Source: Shewanella putrefaciens
Lineage (GTDB): Bacteria; Pseudomonadota; Gammaproteobacteria; Enterobacterales; Shewanellaceae
DNA length: 64,000 nucleotides
NCBI RefSeq assembly: GCF_016406305.1
Contig: NZ_CP066369.1
Coordinates: forward strand, 700,501 to 764,500
Reading direction: 5' to 3'
Under the pieces are notes generated by a model. It was not told the DNA's origin and ran no database searches. It saw only the letters and a list, made by a program, of their open reading frames with translations. Below, piece after piece: positions 58,523 to 64,000 of this stretch. Position 1 is the stretch's first letter. The number at the start of each line of letters is the position of its first letter. The translations under genes and the position numbers were made by a program.

Positions 58523-59380
58523 ATGCGTGAACTAAGCATGACTTATTGGCGACGACTATTGTCCGCCTTGATGTTGAGTTTTCCTTTGCTAAGCACGCCA
58601 ACAATAGCGACTGCCGATACGCCGAGCGCCACCGCTGGCAATATGTCTGTGGGCATAGGGCTTGGGCGTTACAGCTCGCCACTCTTTGGCGGCAACGATT
58701 TACCTATCTATTTATTACCCCGTTGGTCCTATTACCATGATCGCTTTTATATTGAAGACCTAGATCTCGGTTTTAATTTGATTGAGACACCGTCATTCTC
58801 CTGGGATATCACCACTAAACAAAGTTTCGATGGCCTGTTATTTCGTCAAGATGAAATGCAAGACTCGCTGTTATCGGGTATTGCGGCGAGTAATATCTTA
58901 ATTGTTGCACCCACGGGTGGATCCCTGCGGGATTTACTGCACCCTACTGAACGTCATCTAAGTTACCTTGGTGGCAGTTCTATCTTTTGGCGTTTGGGGG
59001 AGTGGCAATTGAAGAGCGCCCTCCACGGTGATATCAGCAATGTTCACTATGGCAGCGAATGGAACAATGAGCTGCGTTATTTAACCCAAGTGTCCAAGTT
59101 GGAGATAGCGACGACCCTAGGTGCGCGCTGGCTCGACAGCGATTACAGTAATTATTATTTTGGTTTGGGAAAGGCCGATACCCGCAAAATTGCCTTAAAT
59201 TCCCCCGGTGCACAGTGGTTACCGTCTCTTAAATTGGAGTTGAGTTGGTCGATTGCGGTCGATCTTAGGGTTATTGGCAGTTGGCGCCGCGAATGGTTAG
59301 CCGATGAGTTTAAGAAAAGCTATCTCTTTGATACTAACACTCAAGATATCTGGTTTATCGGGGTGATGAAAACATGGTGA
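58523..59380 (+). CDS. MipA/OmpV family outer-membrane protein
   Basis: A 285-residue beta-barrel protein. A signal peptide (about 1-36, ending ATA) is followed by GIGLGRYSSPLFGGNDLPIYLLP, then alternating strands and a C-terminal W. MipA proteins were described as scaffolds for peptidoglycan enzymes; other members are outer-membrane proteins of unknown role. AAGG lies seven bases before the ATG at 58523. It overlaps the DUF3019 gene by 7 bases, opening a four-gene operon with a two-component system. Confidence 0.88.
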   Translation: MRELSMTYWRRLLSALMLSFPLLSTPTIATADTPSATAGNMSVGIGLGRYSSPLFGGNDLPIYLLPRWSYYHDRFYIEDLDLGFNLIETPSFSWDITTKQSFDGLLFRQDEMQDSLLSGIAASNILIVAPTGGSLRDLLHPTERHLSYLGGSSIFWRLGEWQLKSALHGDISNVHYGSEWNNELRYLTQVSKLEIATTLGARWLDSDYSNYYFGLGKADTRKIALNSPGAQWLPSLKLELSWSIAVDLRVIGSWRREWLADEFKKSYLFDTNTQDIWFIGVMKTW

Positions 59381-59742
59381 AATGGGCGGTTATCTTAAAT
59401 CTATGGTGGCTTAGCAGTGCTGTTAATGCTGAGCCCGTGATGTTTGAGATTTTACCTAAGGTCTGTATCGCACCCGCCGATGAAGTGTGCGAGATGACGC
59501 TCACCATACGTTGGCATTTCGATAGCCCCGCCTGCCTTGTTAGCGCAAACGCCCCCGATGCGCATTTACTCTGTGCCCAGGAGATGGAGTTGTTTAGCCT
59601 CAAGGTGCAGATGGAAGAAGGGATGGAGTTCTTGCTGCTCGATGCTGGTAGCACCCACATTCTAGCGCGGCAAAAGATAGAGTTAATGCGCAAAGAGTCT
59701 CCGCCACTGCAACAACGTCGCCTCAGTTGGAGTTTATTCTAA
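59374..59742 (+). CDS. DUF3019 family secreted protein
   Basis: A 122-residue protein with a signal peptide (about 1-19). The mature part has four cysteines (in KVCIAP, EVCEMT, PACLVS and HLLCAQ), suggesting two disulfides in a small beta-sandwich. DUF3019 genes in Shewanella and relatives often sit beside MipA and a two-component system. Role unknown. It overlaps mipA by 7 bases and the regulator by one base (TAATG). Confidence 0.8.
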   Translation: MVKWAVILNLWWLSSAVNAEPVMFEILPKVCIAPADEVCEMTLTIRWHFDSPACLVSANAPDAHLLCAQEMELFSLKVQMEEGMEFLLLDAGSTHILARQKIELMRKESPPLQQRRLSWSLF

Positions 59743-60437
59743 TGTCAGCCCATATTTTATTGCTCGAAGATGACATGGAGCTTACCCGTCTTATCAAACT
59801 ATGTTTAGAAAACGAAGGTTACTTAGTGACTTGTTGTGCTAATGCCAATCGTGCTGAATTTGTTTTGAAGCAAAAACAGGTGGATTTAATGCTCTGCGAT
59901 GTAATGCTGCCGGGGCGAAGTGGCTTCGATCTTGTGAGCGATATCCGTGCGCAAACCCAGTGCCCGATTATATTTATGACGGCGAAAACGGCGATTCAGC
60001 ACCAACTCTATGGCCTATCATTAGGCGCACAGGACTATTTACTCAAGCCAGTCGATCCCAGATTGTTACTGGCTAAAATCAAAGTCTTTTTAGCTAAAAC
60101 AGCCCCGCAAGCCCCCGTACCCACTAAGTTAGAGCGCTTTAATTTATCGCTAGACAGTGAAACTAGGCAGGCGGAAATTGCCGGGCAAAAGTTAGACCTC
60201 ACTACGGCTGAATTTCAATTGCTCGAGGCATTGCTTGAGCAATTTGGTTCAGTGGTCAGTCGTGAATGGTTATTTCAGCGCCATTTAGGGCGCAGCTATG
60301 ACGGCATTGCACGCACTATGGATGGCCGCGCCTCACGGCTGCGGAAAAAACTGCAATCCCTCGACAGCAAATGGAATGTGCTGACCTCATGGGGTGATGG
60401 TTATTACCTTTCCTACGGCGAGTTGGATAAACAATGA
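59742..60437 (+). CDS. OmpR-family response regulator of the MipA/DUF3019 module
   Basis: A 231-residue regulator: receiver domain (about 4-115) with LEDD acidic pocket, phosphoacceptor in LMLCDVMLPGRSG and LLKPVDPR, then a winged helix (LTTAEFQLLEALL, DGRASRLRKKL, GYYLS). The start ATG at 59742 overlaps the DUF3019 stop; a longer frame from 59727 is less likely. The kinase start overlaps its stop (ATGA). It is a candidate for binding the 10-bp-period direct repeats upstream of mipA. Confidence 0.9.
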   Translation: MSAHILLLEDDMELTRLIKLCLENEGYLVTCCANANRAEFVLKQKQVDLMLCDVMLPGRSGFDLVSDIRAQTQCPIIFMTAKTAIQHQLYGLSLGAQDYLLKPVDPRLLLAKIKVFLAKTAPQAPVPTKLERFNLSLDSETRQAEIAGQKLDLTTAEFQLLEALLEQFGSVVSREWLFQRHLGRSYDGIARTMDGRASRLRKKLQSLDSKWNVLTSWGDGYYLSYGELDKQ

Positions 60438-61687
60438 GTCCGCTGCTGCGTTTTAACGGCGGTTTAATAGTCACAGTGTTGCTCTTGGCCCTGAGTCTGG
60501 GGCAAGTGTATCGTTGGTACGGTAAGGAAGATGCTCCTGTGATCGATGCGGAGTTTGTGCTGCAGACGGTCGAGCAATTGCAATCGAGTAGCCAACCCTT
60601 AGAGTGCCGTATCAGTGCCCAGAATGATTGTAGTGATGCGCTTTTTGTTGAATATCCAGCGGGTTATTGGGGGGGATACATAGGGGATAATCAAGAGGGG
60701 GCCGACCAGAACAGTGTCAGCACTAACAGTATTGGGAACTTCAGCGCTGAGGTTTTTGCGATGCACGACAGTCAGCAAAGATTGATGCTCTGTCGTAGCG
60801 CCTATGGTGGCAAGATCCTCTGCATCAATAAATTGCAGCCACCGGATAGGTTCGGACAGGGGTTAGATCTCGCCTATGTATTTTATTTATTGTTATTTTT
60901 ATTGATATTTTTACTGAGCCGTAATTTGTTCCGTGATATTGAAATTCTCCGCCGCTCGGCGATCTCTGAAATTAAATTTGGTAAGTTTCCCGCATTCTCT
61001 TTAAGCCCTAAATCCTATTTGGCGCCATTGGCGCAGTCGCTGCGAAATATGACAGCTAATATCGAGCAGTTAAATCAATTTCAGGCCGAGGTAGCTGAAA
61101 CTGTCTGTCACGATATTAAAACACCGCTGGCACGGATTAAGTTTTTAAGTCATCTGATGACGGCAGACAATATAGTGGCTAGCCGCGAACAGCTTAATAA
61201 TAATATCAGCGATATCGAAGATAATATTTATGACTATTTATCCTTGGCCGAGAATGAGTATTGCGAAGTTGGCAACGAGAAATCCACCTTAGAATTAGGC
61301 CAGTTTATTCGTGACCAAATTGCCCTAGTGCCAAGTGATAATGATATTGAGATTAGGCTGGATACTTCCGAGGTGATTGAGTTTAGCTGTTACCCTAATT
61401 TAATGAAGCGTTTGGTGAATAATCTCTTAGCCAATGCACTACGCTACGCCACATCGACGGTTAGCATCAGTTGTTATTGCCATGGTAAGGGCGTGAGTAT
61501 CGACGTTGAGGACGATGGCCCGGGCTGGGGAGCCGAAGAGATACAAGCGCAATTAGTGCTTAAACATCATAAATTGGGCCTATCGATAGTGAGGCGGGTG
61601 GTGGCGAAACACCAAGGGCAAATGTATTTAGGTCAGTCTGCGCTGGGCGGCGCAAAGGTGACCATTTGCTTGCCAGATAACGTCTAA
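60434..61687 (+). CDS. Sensor histidine kinase of the MipA/DUF3019 module
   Basis: A 417-residue kinase. Membrane segments at about 7-25 and 146-163 flank a periplasmic sensor of about 120 residues with four cysteines (58, 66, 120, 130). The phosphoacceptor is H226 in VCHDIKTPL. The ATPase shows NLLANALRYA, DDGPGW and HKLGLSIV. Compared with typical kinases the lid region is short. It is translationally coupled to the regulator; the four cysteines could sense redox or stabilize the domain. Confidence 0.9.
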   Translation: MSPLLRFNGGLIVTVLLLALSLGQVYRWYGKEDAPVIDAEFVLQTVEQLQSSSQPLECRISAQNDCSDALFVEYPAGYWGGYIGDNQEGADQNSVSTNSIGNFSAEVFAMHDSQQRLMLCRSAYGGKILCINKLQPPDRFGQGLDLAYVFYLLLFLLIFLLSRNLFRDIEILRRSAISEIKFGKFPAFSLSPKSYLAPLAQSLRNMTANIEQLNQFQAEVAETVCHDIKTPLARIKFLSHLMTADNIVASREQLNNNISDIEDNIYDYLSLAENEYCEVGNEKSTLELGQFIRDQIALVPSDNDIEIRLDTSEVIEFSCYPNLMKRLVNNLLANALRYATSTVSISCYCHGKGVSIDVEDDGPGWGAEEIQAQLVLKHHKLGLSIVRRVVAKHQGQMYLGQSALGGAKVTICLPDNV

Positions 61688-61788
61688 GGGAGAGCTTAAC
61701 CTCAGTGGTATTGCTTGTTGGGGGCATTTGGGGAAATCAAGTTTTCATCATGTAACTTATTAATAAAGATAATAAAAGGATGAGTTAA

Positions 61789-62571
61789 ATGAATGGTATC
61801 TCTTTGGCTATTCCTAGTTCATGGCGTTATATTTCGCTAGTGCTACTGAGTAATTTGGCCTTTGCTGCGGATAAACCACCGAGTGTAAGCATGTCGGTCA
61901 GTGACACTATTGCGCCCTATTTCCTCGATGAACGCCATGGGCTCCAATATGAATTGGTGCAAAATATTCTGCATCGTGCTGGGCTTAGGTTAGATCGATT
62001 AGTGCTTGCCCCGAACTTTCGCTCGCTGCGGCTATTATCACAGGCTGAAGTCGATTGTTTTATCAATGCCCAGAGCGGCTTAAATGGAATGCATTACAGC
62101 CAGCCGTACCACAGTTTTCACAATGTGGTCGCCGTTCGTGCCGATTCAGGCCTTAATATTGATAGCGTGGCCGATCTTAATGGCCTAAGCGTGGCGGGGT
62201 TTCAAGATGCAAAGCAATTTTTAGGGGCCGATTTTTTACATTTTGCCCAAGACAATCCCCGCTATGTGGAAGTGCCTAATCAGCTTAATCAAGTCAATAT
62301 GTTACTGCGTGGTAGGGTCGACGCTATTGTGATTGAAGAAGGGATACTCTCTTGGTATTGGAATGAAATTGCCAAAAAATCCTTGCAGGAGTCACCTCAA
62401 TTTACCATTTTCCCGATTTTTCCCCTTTATGATCTGCGAATTGCCTGTTTGGATCCTAAGCTTACTGAGAGTCTCAATCAGGGGATTAGCTTGATGCGGG
62501 CATCGGCTGAGGATAGTGCGATCACAGAGGCGTTTTGGCGGCAACATCAAATAGCATTAGGCCAGAATTGA
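61789..62571 (+). CDS. Periplasmic substrate-binding protein, SBP_bac_3-like
   Basis: A 260-residue protein with a signal peptide (about 1-27, ending AFA). The fold matches the extracellular solute-binding family 3: PYFLDERHGLQYELVQNILHRAG, the hinge VRADSGLNIDSVADLNGLSVAG, and RGRVDAIVIEEG. No permease or ATPase genes follow. It may feed a transporter elsewhere or serve as a sensor. The next gene is a chemoreceptor. AAGGATG lies upstream of the ATG. Confidence 0.82.
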   Translation: MNGISLAIPSSWRYISLVLLSNLAFAADKPPSVSMSVSDTIAPYFLDERHGLQYELVQNILHRAGLRLDRLVLAPNFRSLRLLSQAEVDCFINAQSGLNGMHYSQPYHSFHNVVAVRADSGLNIDSVADLNGLSVAGFQDAKQFLGADFLHFAQDNPRYVEVPNQLNQVNMLLRGRVDAIVIEEGILSWYWNEIAKKSLQESPQFTIFPIFPLYDLRIACLDPKLTESLNQGISLMRASAEDSAITEAFWRQHQIALGQN

Positions 62572-62741
62572 GCCGCTTTATAGCTAAGATGAACACTTGT
62601 GGAATAAGTGCTTAACGATATTTCAAGTTTTAATTTATTAATATCAAAGATGCTGAAATAACGCTTTTAAACCATTTTTAAAATCACTTTTTTAAAAACT
62701 CTGATGTACTCATAACAAACTAAAATCTAATTGGAGTGAAC

Positions 62742-64000
62742 ATGTTTAATTTTAATAAGTTAACAATAAAGGCCGTGGTCGCAGTCGGTATGGCTGGCGC
62801 ACTCTTCTTGTCTATGTTGTTTTCAACGCTGATTTATATTAGCCAATTTTCCAACATGTTTTATCACTCGACCGAAACCAGCTTATTACCCGCCCAGCTC
62901 GGTAAGGCGACAGCGGAAATTAATACGGAGCTCACTCAGTATTTGACTATGTCGGAGGACTTGGCCCGCAACACTTTTATGCGCCAATGGCAAAGTAGTG
63001 GTGAAAGTGAGGCGACCCGTGGCGATATTATCAATTATTTAAAAAGCTTTATGAATCAAGAGGGCGTGATAGCCGCATTTTGGATTTCGGTCCCTACGGG
63101 TATCTACTACACCAACGAGGGGGTGCTCAAAACCCTTTCGCGCCAGAATGATCGTGACCGTTGGTTTTACGATTATTTGAGTCGTAATCCCGACCGTGAA
63201 CCTTCACTCGATACCGATGACAGCCTAGGTAAATTAACTGTCTTTATTAATGTCTCGGTTCGGGACTCCAGCGGCAATATTATGGCGGTCGCAGGTATTG
63301 GAGTCGATGCCACTAAGATATCTGACATAGTGAATCAGGCGAATATGGGGCAATCGGGCTATATGTTTATGCTCGATGCCGAAGGTAAGTTTGCCGCCCA
63401 TAAGAACAAGTCCTTACTCGACCAAAACATGGCAACTATGGCCGATTATCGGCCCATACAGGCAATGCTGGATACCCGCCAGGGTGGGAAAATTGCATCG
63501 ACTGAGTTTCAGGGGGAAGCGATTTATCTGGGCATAGCGACCCTAACGGCAATGAATTGGACCTTAGTCGGCGTGATGCCTAAAGCGGAGATCAGTAGCC
63601 AAATTAATGATGTGATTAGCCTATCTGTGGGGATTAGTATAGTTATTGCCTTGTTATTTATCGGTTTATCCTTCTTGCTGGCGGGCAATGTCAGTAAAAA
63701 TATTTTGGCGGTAAGCGAGAGTTTACTCGCTATGTCCAAGGATGGCGGGAATTTAAATCGCCGCCTAGATGACAGTTATGACAATGAAGTGGGCCAATTA
63801 GCCAAGGGATTTAATGCCATTATGGGGAAAATTGGCACCTTAGTGCAGGAGATTAAACACGGTGAGCAGGCCATTAATCAAAGTGTTGGTTTACTGAGTA
63901 GTTTCTCCCAGCAAACGGTCGAGCACGCCAGTTCCCAACGCGCCCAAACCGAGCAGGTCGCCACAGCGATCAATGAAATGGGGCAAACGATTGCCGAGGT
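62742..64000 (+). CDS. Methyl-accepting chemotaxis protein, dCache-type (cut by window end)
   Basis: Partial gene open to the window end, about 419 codons. It has a membrane segment (about 12-36), a periplasmic dCache-like domain (about 40-285, with GVIAAFWISVPTG, DRDRWFYDYL and GQSGYMFMLDAEGKFAAHKN), a second membrane segment (about 290-312) and HAMP (about 313-365). Helical signalling sequence then runs to the last base; the receptor tip lies beyond the window. GGAG precedes the ATG at 62742. dCache domains often bind amino acids or organic acids. It lies just after the solute-binding protein gene. Confidence 0.88.
   Translation, partial: MFNFNKLTIKAVVAVGMAGALFLSMLFSTLIYISQFSNMFYHSTETSLLPAQLGKATAEINTELTQYLTMSEDLARNTFMRQWQSSGESEATRGDIINYLKSFMNQEGVIAAFWISVPTGIYYTNEGVLKTLSRQNDRDRWFYDYLSRNPDREPSLDTDDSLGKLTVFINVSVRDSSGNIMAVAGIGVDATKISDIVNQANMGQSGYMFMLDAEGKFAAHKNKSLLDQNMATMADYRPIQAMLDTRQGGKIASTEFQGEAIYLGIATLTAMNWTLVGVMPKAEISSQINDVISLSVGISIVIALLFIGLSFLLAGNVSKNILAVSESLLAMSKDGGNLNRRLDDSYDNEVGQLAKGFNAIMGKIGTLVQEIKHGEQAINQSVGLLSSFSQQTVEHASSQRAQTEQVATAINEMGQTIAE

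Overview
This window is a chromosomal segment of a gammaproteobacterium, almost certainly a Shewanella. The evidence is the gene content and order: the nnr-tsaE-amiB-mutL-miaA-hfq-hflXKC block, a petABC cytochrome bc1 operon followed by sspAB, argD-astA-astD, crp, a second-type chemotaxis cluster, a GlyGly-CTERM subtilase and a MipA/DUF3019/two-component module. The species cannot be fixed from sequence reading alone. No phage, insertion sequence, CRISPR array or rRNA gene was seen.

Layout. 1-510: tandem, decayed tRNA-Gly-like repeats. 520-11356: a small helical protein, then the conserved cell-wall, mismatch repair, tRNA modification, Hfq and HflKC block, all on the plus strand. 11357-15460: bc1 complex (petABC) and stringent starvation proteins sspAB. 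15570-21143: pabA-type amidotransferase, an S9 peptidase lipoprotein, an HDOD protein and an HSL-type hydrolase. 21450-26282: arginine succinyltransferase genes and an HglS-like DUF1338 enzyme. 26357-29402 (minus): a PepSY / response regulator / histidine kinase operon and crp. 29804-38966: Sel1 protein, thpR, a GGDEF-EAL protein, hrpB, mrcB (PBP1b) and ppiC. 39020-48763 (minus): a ten-gene chemotaxis operon (CheZ-motif MCP, cheY, STAS, cheA, cheW, mcp, cheR, cheD, cheB, EAL response regulator). 49312-52170: a MASE3-PAS-GGDEF-EAL protein. 52171-52812: a spacer with an octanucleotide VNTR. 52813-57999 (minus): a giant subtilase. 58523-61687: mipA/ompV, DUF3019, response regulator and histidine kinase. 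61789-64000: a periplasmic solute-binding protein and a dCache chemoreceptor cut by the window end.

How the genes work together. The left half is mostly housekeeping and respiration, and CRP is a major respiratory regulator in this genus. The right half is signalling. Three proteins with c-di-GMP domains lie near one chemotaxis operon, and the CheA of that operon carries a tandem 24-residue motif resembling the MshEN c-di-GMP-binding fold. The operon's first gene is an MCP-like protein with a CheZ-like D-x3-Q motif.

The most interesting candidates are: (i) the CheA with an MshEN-like insert together with the EAL response regulator; (ii) the receptor with a CheZ-like motif; (iii) the subtilase / MipA / DUF3019 / two-component module, whose divergent promoter region holds three TGTA-type direct repeats with 10-bp period; (iv) tandem pseudo-tRNA-Gly repeats; (v) the octamer VNTR; (vi) a long hairpin before ppiC.
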